Notes: generated by a model not told the origin, from the letters alone. 17,169 nucleotides of DNA from an uncultured Lachnospiraceae bacterium (GCA_910588285.1 CAJUQB010000101.1:1-17169); one strand, 5' to 3'; positions 1 to 8,706 are shown, counted from the first letter of the stretch. Program-made: numbers and translations.

Positions 1-980
1 ACTGGATCTATGTCTGTATCCAGCAGGAGGACATCATTCTGTCGCCGGTGTACGCCTTCCGCAACATCCTGCTGCTGGTGGGCGTCATCCTGTTTTTGAT
101 TGCCTTTATTACTTCCTATATTATGTCCCGCAGGCTGACGCGCCCCATCCACCAGCTTTTGAACAGCTTCCGCAGGACCAGCCTGGAGACCCTGGGAACG
201 GCAAAAAAGAATGAGCTGCATTCCTCCTTCAACGAATTTGACGAGCTGATCGATGCCTACACCCAGCTGCAGCAGGACCTGAAAACCTCCATGGACGACC
301 TGCTGAAGACCCGCCAGCAGGAGCTGGAATCCCGCTCCCTGGCCCTCCAGTCCCAGATCAACCCACATTTTTATTACAATTCCCTCTCCACCATTATGAT
401 TCTGGCGGAGAACCAGCAGACAGAGGACGTGATCCGCTTTTCCAAGAACCTGTCCTCCATGATGCGCTACATCACCAATGGAAATCTCCAGGTGGTGACC
501 CTGGAGGCCGAGATCTCCTATGTCCAGAAATATCTGTACTGTATGAAAACCAGGTATCAGTCCAGCTTAAGCTATGAGATCCATGTGGATCAGGCCCTGT
601 ATGAGCAGGAGATTCCCAAGCTGCTGATCCAGCCCATGGTGGAAAATGCCATCAAATACGGGACGGAATGCGACCCGCCCTGGAGTATTTTTGTGGAGGG
701 CAGAGCCAGGGCAGACGGCTGGAGCATCACCATCCGTGACAGGGGGCCGGGATTTACCCAGGAGGCCTTAGATACCATTTCCCGGCGTTTCCGGGAAGCC
801 GACACCACCCAGGGCGTGCCGAAGCTCCAGATCAACGGCCTGGGCATGGTCAACGCCTATTCCCGCTGGCGGCTGTTTGGCGGAAAGCAGGGCTTCTTCC
901 GCTACGGGAACCATGAAGCAGGCGGAGCCTATGTAACCATTGGGATAGACAGCCAGGCCTCAAAGGACAGCACAGAATAA
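1..980 (+). CDS. YesM-type sensor histidine kinase, 5' end outside window
   Basis: Membrane sensor kinase that would phosphorylate the response regulator encoded just downstream. The frame is open to the left edge (first full codon at 3), so the true start and the extracellular sensing domain lie outside; the GTG at 48 is internal. Seen in order, with residues numbered from the codon at 48: one membrane segment (about 6-26), a HAMP-like linker starting SRRLTRPIHQL, a coiled stretch to about 100, then the His_kinase motif QINPHFYYNSL with H107 as the likely phospho-acceptor. The ATPase part follows, with N box NAIKYG, G1 box DRGPGF and G2 box GLGMVNAY. This order is typical of the YesM/LytS-like His_kinase (PF06580) family. 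It ends 49 bases before the regulator, so the two are probably cotranscribed. Family assignment is firm; the ligand is unknown, though the neighbours point to a plant oligosaccharide. Confidence 0.93.
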   Translation, partial: WIYVCIQQEDIILSPVYAFRNILLLVGVILFLIAFITSYIMSRRLTRPIHQLLNSFRRTSLETLGTAKKNELHSSFNEFDELIDAYTQLQQDLKTSMDDLLKTRQQELESRSLALQSQINPHFYYNSLSTIMILAENQQTEDVIRFSKNLSSMMRYITNGNLQVVTLEAEISYVQKYLYCMKTRYQSSLSYEIHVDQALYEQEIPKLLIQPMVENAIKYGTECDPPWSIFVEGRARADGWSITIRDRGPGFTQEALDTISRRFREADTTQGVPKLQINGLGMVNAYSRWRLFGGKQGFFRYGNHEAGGAYVTIGIDSQASKDSTE

Positions 981-984
981 AAGA

Positions 985-1004
985 GCGCCCCGGAAAGAGG
1001 GCGC
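985..1004 (+). other. Small GC-rich hairpin between kinase and regulator genes
   Basis: GCGCCC at 985-990 pairs with GGGCGC at 999-1004 around an 8-base loop. No T-run follows, so it is not a good intrinsic terminator. It may stabilise or separate the two messages. The AGGAAGG ribosome binding site of the regulator lies just downstream at about 1014-1020. Confidence 0.4.
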
Positions 1005-1029
1005 CCAACAGAAAGGAAGGGTACTATTT

Positions 1030-1806
1030 ATGGAAGCATCCGTATATCGTGTAATCATTGCAGAGGATGAGGAATTGATGCTGAACAATCTGGTACAGAA
1101 GGTGACCCGGGCAGGGCTGGGGTTTCAGGTCATTGCCACGGCCCAGACAGGCACCCAGGCCCTCCAGCTGGTGAAGGAGCAGATTCCGGATCTTCTGATT
1201 ACGGACATCAAGATGCCTGTGATGGATGGCATTGAGCTGCTGTCCCAGGTCAGCCAGCGGTTCCCTTTTCTTCGCACTGTCATCATCAGCGGCTTCTCGG
1301 AATTTGAATATGCCCAGAAGGCCATCCGCTTCCATGTGGACAACTATCTGCTGAAGCCGGTGGATGAGGAGGAGCTTCGGGAGGCTCTTCTGAAAATCAA
1401 AACCAAGCTGGATCTGGAATCGGAAAAATACCGCGACGTGTTCCAGGATACCTCCGCCTCCCCCAGGCAGATTGCAGAGACCCTCCACGAATATATCATC
1501 CGCAATTATGACAAGGAAATCAACCTGAATTCCATTGCCCACAACTTGAATTACAGCTCCAGCTACCTGACAAAAATCTTTCACCAGCACTACCAGACTA
1601 CTCCCGGCAAATACATCATCTCCATCCGGATCCAGAATGCCTCCCAGCTGCTTTTACACCACCCGGAGCTGACCATCGGCCAGATCGGGGATATGGTGGG
1701 CTATCCGGAGCAGGGCTATTTCAGCCGCATTTTCAAAAAGCAGACCGGCCTAAGTCCCTTTGAATACCGGGAAAACAAAGGCCGGCTGCCGGAAGCACCC
1801 CTTTAA
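1030..1806 (+). CDS. Compact AraC-type response regulator (YesN-like)
   Basis: Cytoplasmic DNA-binding regulator, the expected partner of the kinase upstream. The receiver domain (about residues 6-120) has the acidic pair E12/D13, phospho-acceptor D59 in LITDIKMPVMDG, switch residue S87 and conserved K109 in LLKPVD. The C-terminal half (about 150-253) is an AraC-type double helix-turn-helix with the family signature QGYFSRIFKKQTGLSPFEYR. At 258 residues it is much shorter than many YesN proteins, which carry a long middle region; here the receiver is joined to the HTH by only about 30 residues. ATG at 1030 follows AGGAAGG at good spacing. Its stop overlaps the stop of the convergent rhamnosidase gene. 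It probably activates the transporter operon on the opposite strand; that target is inferred from position only. Confidence 0.93.
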   Translation: MEASVYRVIIAEDEELMLNNLVQKVTRAGLGFQVIATAQTGTQALQLVKEQIPDLLITDIKMPVMDGIELLSQVSQRFPFLRTVIISGFSEFEYAQKAIRFHVDNYLLKPVDEEELREALLKIKTKLDLESEKYRDVFQDTSASPRQIAETLHEYIIRNYDKEINLNSIAHNLNYSSSYLTKIFHQHYQTTPGKYIISIRIQNASQLLLHHPELTIGQIGDMVGYPEQGYFSRIFKKQTGLSPFEYRENKGRLPEAPL

Positions 1807-4454
1807 GCCACCACAAACACATAATCCCCGGAGCCCATCTCTGCCATACATACGCCTTCAGACAGCCGGGCCGGGGCATCTGCCCAGCGGATGGCGCTTA
1901 CATGGTCAAGCCTCAAGTCGGCTCTGCAGTTTGCCGGCACATGGCAGCTCACCTTCAGGCCCTCCTTCTCAAGCCTCTCCCATCTGCAGGAGACCCTTCC
2001 GTATACCGATTCATAGCTGCCCTCCGCCCAGGTCAGGCCACCGCCTGGCTGGGGGTAAAAATGAATCTGCTCATAGCCCGGCGCCTCCTCCTCCCACTCA
2101 ATCCCGGCAATCACCCGGTACAGCCACTCTCCCACAGCCCCGTAGGCATAATGGTTGAAGGAATTCATATCCGCGCTCCACATGGTTCCGTCCGGCTTCT
2201 TCCCGTCCCAGTGTTCCCACACAGTCGTCGCCCCCTGCCGCACCTGATACAGCCAGGAGGGGAAATCCTCCTTCAGCAGCAGCTCATAAGCCTCCGCAAA
2301 GTGGCCATTCTGGCTCAGCACATGGGTAAAATAGGGCGTTCCCACAAAGCCGGTGCGCAGATGGCCCTCCGCCTCCTGCCACAGCTTCAGAAGCTCTGCC
2401 ACAGTCTGCTGCCGGTATTCCTCTGGTGTCAGGCCGAAGTACAGCGCCAGGATATGGGCCGTCTGGGTCTGCACCCGCATTCCCTTTGTCTCTGAGTCAA
2501 AAAAATGCGTAACAAAGGTATTTTTGATCTCCTCTGCCGCCTGCCTGTATTCCTCCGCCTCCTCTGTATGTCCCAGGATCCCGGCAATCCGGGCAAAAAT
2601 CCCGGTGGACCAGGCATAATAGGCCGTACAGGTCAGATCATTTGGGGTTGCGCCGAAATAGCTGCCCTCCTCTGCATCCAGGGCCACCCAGTCTCCGAAC
2701 TGCAGCCGGTAGTTCCAGATGCCCTGCTTGGCATGGGCCCTCATAAAATCAATCCACGCCTTCATGCTGTCGTACTGATCCCTGAGAATCTGCCTGTCCC
2801 CATAGGTCAGATACAGATACCAGGGATTCAGCACAGCCGCATCCGCCCAGGCTGCCGCCGAGTGGGTGCCCTGGCTCAAAAGCCAGTCCTCCTTCTTATG
2901 AATGTTCGGGGTGATAATGTCCGGAACCATATGGGGGACGCCCCCCTCCTCTGTCTGGTCTGCCGCCAGGTCAATCAGCCATTTTTCAAAAAAGGGATAC
3001 ACGTCCATCAGGTAGGCTGCCGTCCGGCCAAAGATCTGGGCGTCCCCGGTCCAGCCCATGCGCTCGTTCCGCTGGGGGCAGTCTGTGGGCACATCCAGGA
3101 AATTGCTCTTCATGCCCCAGAGAATATTGTGGTACAGCTGGTTCAGATCCTGATTGGAGCAGGAAAAGAACCCGGTCTGTTCCATCCTGGAATGGATGGA
3201 GCAGGCAGAAACGTCCCCCAGCTCCCACTGGCCGGGCCAGGAGACCACCTTGGCATAGCGGAATCCCATATAGGTAAAATGCGGCTCATAGAACGCTTCC
3301 GCTCTCCCGTCACAGAGATAGACCATCCGCTGCCTGGCGCTGCGCAGATTCTCGGTGTACACATTTCCGGCAGCATCCAGCTCCTCGAAGCACACAAGCT
3401 CCAGCCGCTCCCCCTTCCTGGCCCCATGGAGCCGGACCTGGATCCAGCCTGCCATATTTTGGCCGAAATCAATGACCGTATCGCCCTCCGGCGTCCGAAG
3501 GACGCGTTTTGCCGGCATATGGTCGATCTGCCCCGGCCGGCACCCCGGCTGGGCCCGCAGAATGGCATACTCAAAGGGCAGCTCCTCCACCGGCCGCCAG
3601 CAGCCGCCGGCCCCGGGGCAGCTCCAGCCGGGATGTTCCATATTTGCGTCATAGATCTCGCCATCGTAGATCTCCGCAAAGGTGACAGGCCCGTCCTGGG
3701 CCGTCCAGCTGCCGTCCGTCCCAAGGATCTGTTGGCTGCCATCCTGGTATACGATGTGCAGCTGGCACAGGAAGCCGGTGCGGGAGCCGTAATTGTTCCG
3801 AAGGCCTAAAAATCCCATGAGCCCCTTATACCAGCCGGCTCCCACCAGCCCCCCGATGCAGTGGCGCCCCGGCTCCTGAAGGAGGCCCGTCACATCATAC
3901 AGCTGGTAGCGCAGATGCTTGTGGTAGGAGGTCCATCCCGGCGTCAGCTCGTCCTCCCCCACCCGCGCTCCGTCCACATAGAGCTGGTAGAGCCCAAGAG
4001 CCGTGGCGCATACACAGGCACGGGCCACCGGGCCCTTCACCGTAAATTCCTTCCGCAGGCAGGTGCTCTTGGAATTCTCTGCATCTGCCTCTGTCTCTGC
4101 CGTAATCATGCGGGCCCTCCAGTCCTTTGGCTTCAAATATGCGGTGTAAAAGAAGCCTGTCTTGGAATAGGGGCTCTCCTCCCCGTGGCAGTCCCTGACC
4201 CTGACCCGGTAAAAATATTTCTGCATGGAGCGCAGGGGCAGCCCCTGCACCATGACATGGGCAGACTGGCGGCTCCTTCGGTGCTCCTCCCACACAATCT
4301 CGGAAAATCCCTCCTCCTTCGCAATCTGCAGCCAGAACTCCTCCTGCAGGGTCCCCCTGCGGTCGCTCCAAAGCTTCCAGCTAAATCTGGGATTTTGATC
4401 AATCCCCATGGGAGCCTTCTGATATTCCACCCTTGTTTCCGCAATACGAATCAT
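1803..4454 (-). CDS. GH78 alpha-L-rhamnosidase, cytoplasmic
   Basis: Retaining no signal peptide, this 883-residue protein should release terminal alpha-L-rhamnose from imported oligosaccharides by the inverting GH78 mechanism. Seen: N-terminal beta-sandwich regions (to about 420), then the (alpha/alpha)6 barrel. The GH78 signature DCPQRNERMGWTGD spans residues 458-471; E464 matches the general acid of characterised family members, D458 and D471 the supporting acids, and E747 in TTVWEHW the general base. A C-terminal beta domain ends the protein. The start at 4454 was chosen because GGAAGGAGATAGC sits directly before that ATG and the N-terminus MIRIAETRVEYQKAP looks like the family. A longer frame to 4580 only reads the upstream gene's tandem repeat. 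One base separates it from the GH95 stop, so translation is probably coupled. No terminator follows, because its end meets the convergent regulator gene. Confidence 0.94.
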   Translation of the reverse strand: MIRIAETRVEYQKAPMGIDQNPRFSWKLWSDRRGTLQEEFWLQIAKEEGFSEIVWEEHRRSRQSAHVMVQGLPLRSMQKYFYRVRVRDCHGEESPYSKTGFFYTAYLKPKDWRARMITAETEADAENSKSTCLRKEFTVKGPVARACVCATALGLYQLYVDGARVGEDELTPGWTSYHKHLRYQLYDVTGLLQEPGRHCIGGLVGAGWYKGLMGFLGLRNNYGSRTGFLCQLHIVYQDGSQQILGTDGSWTAQDGPVTFAEIYDGEIYDANMEHPGWSCPGAGGCWRPVEELPFEYAILRAQPGCRPGQIDHMPAKRVLRTPEGDTVIDFGQNMAGWIQVRLHGARKGERLELVCFEELDAAGNVYTENLRSARQRMVYLCDGRAEAFYEPHFTYMGFRYAKVVSWPGQWELGDVSACSIHSRMEQTGFFSCSNQDLNQLYHNILWGMKSNFLDVPTDCPQRNERMGWTGDAQIFGRTAAYLMDVYPFFEKWLIDLAADQTEEGGVPHMVPDIITPNIHKKEDWLLSQGTHSAAAWADAAVLNPWYLYLTYGDRQILRDQYDSMKAWIDFMRAHAKQGIWNYRLQFGDWVALDAEEGSYFGATPNDLTCTAYYAWSTGIFARIAGILGHTEEAEEYRQAAEEIKNTFVTHFFDSETKGMRVQTQTAHILALYFGLTPEEYRQQTVAELLKLWQEAEGHLRTGFVGTPYFTHVLSQNGHFAEAYELLLKEDFPSWLYQVRQGATTVWEHWDGKKPDGTMWSADMNSFNHYAYGAVGEWLYRVIAGIEWEEEAPGYEQIHFYPQPGGGLTWAEGSYESVYGRVSCRWERLEKEGLKVSCHVPANCRADLRLDHVSAIRWADAPARLSEGVCMAEMGSGDYVFVVA

Positions 4455-4455
4455 G

Positions 4456-6864
4456 CTATCTCCTTCCGCAGCCTTCTGCCTCTTCTGCGCATCTTTCCAA
4501 GCCTTCTGCCTCTTCTGCGCATCCTTCCAGGACTTCTGCCTCTTCTGCGCATCTTTCCAGGACTTCTGCCTCTTCTGCACATCCTTCCAGGTCCTCTGCC
4601 CCTTGCAGAGCCGGCAGGAAATCCTCTCTCCGCAACTTTTTTCCCACGCCGCCTCTTAAGGCTGTCTTCACCTGTGCCCCGTGATAGCAGACCGTAACCT
4701 CCTGGTCCCGGTCAGATACCAGCTCCGCTTCGGTAAGCTGCCCCTGCTCCCAGCAGATGGACACCTCTATGCCGCCCCGGGCCCTAAGGCCCCGGACACA
4801 TCCCGTCTCCCAGGAGGCGGGCCGGGCCGGCAGGAGCCGCAGCCGCTCCCGGTGGCTCTGGAGCAGCAGCTCTGCAATGCAGGCAGTCAGCCCCGTATTT
4901 CCGTCCAGCTCATAGACATTGTCAAAGGACCCGGCTCCCCTGGTGGGCGGATGGATAATCATGCCGTTTGGCTCCAGCAGCGCTGACAGCATCCCGCAGA
5001 TATGGCTCCAGGCCTGATCTCCATGGCCCAGCCGGGCCTCATAGAGCATCAGCATGGAGCGGGCCCAGCCGGTATCCTCCCAGTTCTCCGGGGGCGTAAG
5101 CTTCTGCGCTATGGTGCGCTCTGCCGCCCGGGCAAGCTCCGGCGTATCCTCCGGCGTGATCTGGGCAAATGGAAACAGTCCCAGCAGATGGCTGGTATGC
5201 CTGTGCTGTGGGTCTGCCGCCGGCAGGTCATGGGCCCATTCGGCAATGGTTCCGTCTGCCAGGATCCGGTAAGGCAGAAGCTCTGGCAGGATCCTGGCAG
5301 CCTGATCCCTTAAGGAATTCCGGATTCCCAGAATCCCGGTCATCTGAAGGTACTGGCAGAACAATTCCCGGATCATCAGGATCTCATAAGTACAGCCGCA
5401 GCTTAAATACCAGGTGTTCCCGTCCTGGGTGAAGCTGTTTTCCGGCGAAATAGAGGGGCCGCTGCTGTAGTGCCCATCCTCTGTCCGGAAAACATAGGCT
5501 GCAAAAAATTCCACTGCCTTCTCATAGACCGGATACACCTGCTCCCTAAGAAAGCTCTCCTTGGGATAAGACAGGTAATGCTCCCACAGCTGGGTCATGA
5601 CCCACAGGCCTCCGGTGGGACAGGGAGACAGCGGAACAGCCCAGTAGGGAGCGGTAAAGCCCCAGGCATTGGACACAAGCTCTGCCACCCAGCCGCTTCT
5701 TCCATAGTTCACCCGGGCACTCTCCTCGCCCTTGGGAACCAGGCTGTCCCGAATCCAGCGAAACAGGGGCTCTGCCGTCTCCGGAAGGCCTGTCACCTCT
5801 GCCGGCCAGTAATTCATCTGGGTATTGATATCCAGGTGCAGGTCGCAGGTCCAGCCAATCCGGCAGGCCACATTGTCATTCCAGATGCCCTGCAGATGGG
5901 CCGGCAGCCTGGAATCCTCCCGGGAGCTTGCCAGCAGCAGATAACGCCCCATCTGGAACTGGAAGGAAATCCCGGCAAGGCCGGGATCCGAAAGCTCTAA
6001 GCTGCATCGTCTCATGAATCCCGCCACATCCTCCATATGGCGTCTCTGGAGTTGGCCGAGGGGCTGATGCTGTGCCGCCAGAATCCGTCCCCTGCACATG
6101 GCCAGAAGCTTTGTTCCATCCATGTCCCGCATAAAATCCGTCTCCATGGCCAGATACAGGGTCACCTCCCTGGCGCCGGAGATCATAAGACTTTTGACAT
6201 CTGCCCCCTCCCTGCCGGTCTTTGGGCGCAAAAGCCTGGGCGTACCGTCTGTTCGGATCCTGCCGTATCCAGACAGCAATACCCCAACCGCCCGGTCACA
6301 ATGCATGTGCTCTACCGCTCTGGCGGAAAAGGAGAAGCCCTCCTCCCCATAGGTCACCTGCCCCTGGCCGGAGTACAGCTCCAGCCGGATGCAGAGATCT
6401 GCCGGCTCCTCCGAATACCAGTGATAGACCAGCATCTTGTCCGGGTGGGACACCCACAGGGTCTTTGCCACATCATCATGAAGGCACTCCGCCACCCCGT
6501 TGCCAAGATTCAGCCGCCTCTGATAGCGCTCTTTGCAAAATCGCCCCGGCTTTGCGCTAAGCCACACCGTACCCACCGGAAGATTAGTCCCATAGTCCAA
6601 TCTCCTCCCGATAAACCCTTCCGCCCTCTTGTGGGCCGCCTCATAATCCCCGCGCTGCAGCTCCCTTCGCATCGCTGCAAAGACTGCATCCGCTCCCTCC
6701 CGGTTCTGCCTGCTGTCATAGGCCCCGCTGTAGAAGGTATGCTCCGACAGGTCGATGCGGTCTGTCGAAATCCCGCCGTAATACATGGCTCCCATATGTC
6801 CGTTTCCCAGTGGAAATGCCTCTCCCCATCGGGCGGCCTCCCTGTTTCTAATCAGCTCTTCCAT
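4456..6864 (-). CDS. GH95 alpha-L-fucosidase-like enzyme with repeated acidic tail
   Basis: An 802-residue protein without signal peptide, expected to remove alpha-1,2-linked L-fucose (or L-galactose) in the cytoplasm. Seen: N-terminal beta domain beginning near the LGNGHMGAMYYGG motif (19-31), the barrel with HLDINTQMNYWPAE at 343-356, SISPENSF at 471-478 (E475 matches the general acid, E566 of Bifidobacterium AfcA) and DGNTG at 654-658 (D654 matches AfcA D766). The first Asn of the usual N-x-N pair appears as D345. From about 757 to the end a 10-residue unit, CAEEAE-x-LE-x, repeats four times; this Glu- and Cys-rich tail is not part of the family fold. The start at 6864 follows AAGGAG; an upstream in-frame ATG at 6939 would run through a terminator hairpin. 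It is translationally linked to the GH78 gene. L-fucose versus L-galactose cannot be settled by reading. Confidence 0.92.
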   Translation of the reverse strand: MEELIRNREAARWGEAFPLGNGHMGAMYYGGISTDRIDLSEHTFYSGAYDSRQNREGADAVFAAMRRELQRGDYEAAHKRAEGFIGRRLDYGTNLPVGTVWLSAKPGRFCKERYQRRLNLGNGVAECLHDDVAKTLWVSHPDKMLVYHWYSEEPADLCIRLELYSGQGQVTYGEEGFSFSARAVEHMHCDRAVGVLLSGYGRIRTDGTPRLLRPKTGREGADVKSLMISGAREVTLYLAMETDFMRDMDGTKLLAMCRGRILAAQHQPLGQLQRRHMEDVAGFMRRCSLELSDPGLAGISFQFQMGRYLLLASSREDSRLPAHLQGIWNDNVACRIGWTCDLHLDINTQMNYWPAEVTGLPETAEPLFRWIRDSLVPKGEESARVNYGRSGWVAELVSNAWGFTAPYWAVPLSPCPTGGLWVMTQLWEHYLSYPKESFLREQVYPVYEKAVEFFAAYVFRTEDGHYSSGPSISPENSFTQDGNTWYLSCGCTYEILMIRELFCQYLQMTGILGIRNSLRDQAARILPELLPYRILADGTIAEWAHDLPAADPQHRHTSHLLGLFPFAQITPEDTPELARAAERTIAQKLTPPENWEDTGWARSMLMLYEARLGHGDQAWSHICGMLSALLEPNGMIIHPPTRGAGSFDNVYELDGNTGLTACIAELLLQSHRERLRLLPARPASWETGCVRGLRARGGIEVSICWEQGQLTEAELVSDRDQEVTVCYHGAQVKTALRGGVGKKLRREDFLPALQGAEDLEGCAEEAEVLERCAEEAEVLEGCAEEAEGLERCAEEAEGCGRR
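4471..4590 (-). repeat. 30-bp tandem repeat, four units plus a degenerate fifth
   Basis: Units run 4471-4500, 4501-4530, 4531-4560 and 4561-4590, with a decayed fifth from 4591. They differ at one to four positions. Being ten codons long, each unit keeps the GH95 frame and adds one CAEEAE-x-LE-x decapeptide. The variable last residue alternates Gly/Arg from unit to unit, hinting at an older 60-bp duplication step. The array ends 17 bases before the GH78 start codon. Confidence 0.95.
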
Positions 6865-6881
6865 CTCATTTCTCCTTAAAA

Positions 6882-6909
6882 ATATCCGGCAGTCTGCGCC
6901 GCCGGATAT
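6882..6909 (-). terminator. Terminator-like hairpin before the GH95 gene
   Basis: On the minus strand ATATCCGGC (6909-6901) pairs perfectly with GCCGGATAT (6890-6882) across a 10-base loop and runs into a short T-tract (6882-6878). The AAGGAG of the GH95 gene follows at once. It sits between the second permease and GH95, so it is likely an attenuator or mRNA-processing element that lowers glycosidase expression relative to the transporter. Confidence 0.7.
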
Positions 6910-6939
6910 CTGAACTCTCTGTTTCCCATCGGAATGCAC

Positions 6940-7761
6940 CTATTCTTTTACCGCACCTGAGGTTAAGCCCCCCACAATATACCGCTGTCCCAGCAGATAC
7001 ACAAGCACCACCGGAATACAGGTCAATACAATATCTGCAAAAATGTAATTCCAATAGCTTGTATTTTTCCCAAAGAACTGATACACTGCCATGGTCATGG
7101 GGAACAGCCTGCTCTTGCTGGACAGGTACAGAGGCGTCAGGAAATCACTCCATACGGACATGAACTGCAGGATAAAGCAAGTCACCAGCGTAGGCTTGAG
7201 CATGGGCACAATAATCTGGAAAAACAGCCGAATGGATCCCGCTCCGTCCAGCACCGCCGCCTCGTCCATCTCCACCGGGATGGTGGAAATAAAGCTGTAG
7301 ATGGTGAACACGCAAAAGGGGATCATGGCACTGGTAAAGGCCAGGATAATGCCAAACTTGGTATCGTTCAGATGAGCCGTATTCAGCACCTTCACCAGGG
7401 TTACATAGTTCACCGGGAAAAACAGGCCGCAGAGGGTAAAGTAATACAGGAACTTGTTCAGCCTGGTCCTGCGGCGGCTCATCACATAGGCCGCCATGGC
7501 CGCTCCGATCACGCCGATGATTGTGGCAATCACCGCATACTGCAGGCTGTTGAAAAATCCCTGGATCAGCTTTCCCTTTTCAATTACTTCTATATAATTG
7601 CTGAACATCCATTTGGTGGGCAGGGACAGGGACATCCGCGCCGCCTCGGCCTTGGGCTTAAAGGAATTGATCACCACCATGTAGAAGGGGGCAATCACAA
7701 TCAGGCAGAGCAGGACGCAGCAGAGCTGCTTCAATACAACGCTTATCCGTTTCTTTCTCAC
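6940..7761 (-). CDS. Carbohydrate ABC transporter permease (MalG-like, CUT1)
   Basis: Second membrane subunit of the sugar importer, 273 residues with about six membrane segments, the first at residues 10-30. The cytoplasmic loop carries the EAA motif, EMDEAAVLDGAGS, followed by the conserved IIVPMLKPTL, which docks to the shared ATPase. It ends with the MalG-type terminus LTSGAVKE. The start is GTG at 7761, preceded by GGAGG at correct spacing; this GTG overlaps the TGA of the other permease gene (GTGA, 7758-7761), so the pair is translationally coupled. No ATPase gene is present, as in many Firmicutes that use a distant MsmX-type ATPase; that part is family knowledge. Confidence 0.95.
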   Translation of the reverse strand: MRKKRISVVLKQLCCVLLCLIVIAPFYMVVINSFKPKAEAARMSLSLPTKWMFSNYIEVIEKGKLIQGFFNSLQYAVIATIIGVIGAAMAAYVMSRRRTRLNKFLYYFTLCGLFFPVNYVTLVKVLNTAHLNDTKFGIILAFTSAMIPFCVFTIYSFISTIPVEMDEAAVLDGAGSIRLFFQIIVPMLKPTLVTCFILQFMSVWSDFLTPLYLSSKSRLFPMTMAVYQFFGKNTSYWNYIFADIVLTCIPVVLVYLLGQRYIVGGLTSGAVKE

Positions 7762-8636
7762 TGCTGTACCTCCTTCCTACTCATGGTGCGCACAATCAGT
7801 ACGCCGATCACTGCTGTAATAATCAGCAGAATAGTGTTAAAGGCAACGGACATGCCGTATTGGCCGTTGGCATACATCTGGTAGGAATAAGTGGTCATCA
7901 CCTCTGTTGCATGGCCCGGGCCGCCGTTGGTCAGCACGTAAATAATGTCAAATACCTTCAGGCCGTATGTAATACCGAACACAAGATTGATCATAATGGA
8001 GCCGGACAGCATGGGCAGTGTAATATGCCTAAGCCGCTGCCAGAAGTTGGCCCCGTCAATCTGGGCCGCTTCGTAGTAGGTCCGCGGGATTGCCCCAAGG
8101 CCTGCAATAAAAATCGTCATTACATAGCCGATTCCACGCCAGGCGTCCACGCCTACAATGGACTTCCACACCATTCCAAGATCCGACAGCCACTTCTGCT
8201 TCAAAAAGCCCAGCTGAAGGAATTCCAGGACGGAATTCAGGAGCCCATTATTATAGTTCAGCACAGAGCGGAACACGATACCAATAATCACAAAGGGAAG
8301 GATTGAGGGCAGGTACAGCAGGGTGCGGTAGAAATTCTTCCCCCGAAGCCCTTCATGGAGCATTACCGCCAGAAAGAGAGCCGGAATCAGCTTCACAATA
8401 TTGGAAACCACTGTGAACATCAGGGTATGCCCGATGCCGGAAATATAATCCTTGTCAGAGGTAAAAATCTCGATATAATTTTTCAGTCCCACAAATTCTA
8501 GCTTATCCACCGTCCGGACATTCCAGTCCGTGAAGGAATAGAAGATTCCAAGCAAGCTGGGCAGCAGGAAAAACAGAATGTAGAGCGCCAGCGGTACCAG
8601 CAGGAACCAGTAGGGATAAATTTTCTTTTTTTTCAC
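7758..8636 (-). CDS. Carbohydrate ABC transporter permease (MalF-like, CUT1)
   Basis: First membrane subunit of the importer, 292 residues and about six membrane segments, the first at residues 8-29 (WFLLVPLALYILFFLLP). The EAA loop reads YYEAAQIDGANFWQRLRHI and is followed by TLPMLSGS. The LTNGGPGHATEVM stretch is typical of UgpA/MalF-like subunits. Start is GTG at 8636 after an AAGGGG ribosome binding site. It forms a heterodimer with the permease downstream. The gap to the binding-protein gene contains a terminator hairpin and a very AT-rich stretch, so it may be made at a lower level than the binding protein. Confidence 0.95.
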   Translation of the reverse strand: MKKKKIYPYWFLLVPLALYILFFLLPSLLGIFYSFTDWNVRTVDKLEFVGLKNYIEIFTSDKDYISGIGHTLMFTVVSNIVKLIPALFLAVMLHEGLRGKNFYRTLLYLPSILPFVIIGIVFRSVLNYNNGLLNSVLEFLQLGFLKQKWLSDLGMVWKSIVGVDAWRGIGYVMTIFIAGLGAIPRTYYEAAQIDGANFWQRLRHITLPMLSGSIMINLVFGITYGLKVFDIIYVLTNGGPGHATEVMTTYSYQMYANGQYGMSVAFNTILLIITAVIGVLIVRTMSRKEVQQ

Positions 8637-8706
8637 TTTTATTTCCCCTTTTACGTTTAAAATGATGTTATCATTTATCCTTTAAGTTATATTTTATTTA
8701 TTCAAT

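Noticed and set aside
2505..3809. 434-codon plus-strand frame
   Set aside because: Antisense shadow of the GH78 gene, whose catalytic motifs are clear on the minus strand; low-complexity Pro/Gly/His/Leu composition and no ribosome binding site.
4455..4580. N-terminal extension of the GH78 protein with QKRQKSWKDA repeats
   Set aside because: It is the GH95 tail repeat read in another frame; a strong ribosome binding site marks the start at 4454.
4471..4590. CRISPR array
   Set aside because: Units are contiguous with no spacers and lie in a coding frame.
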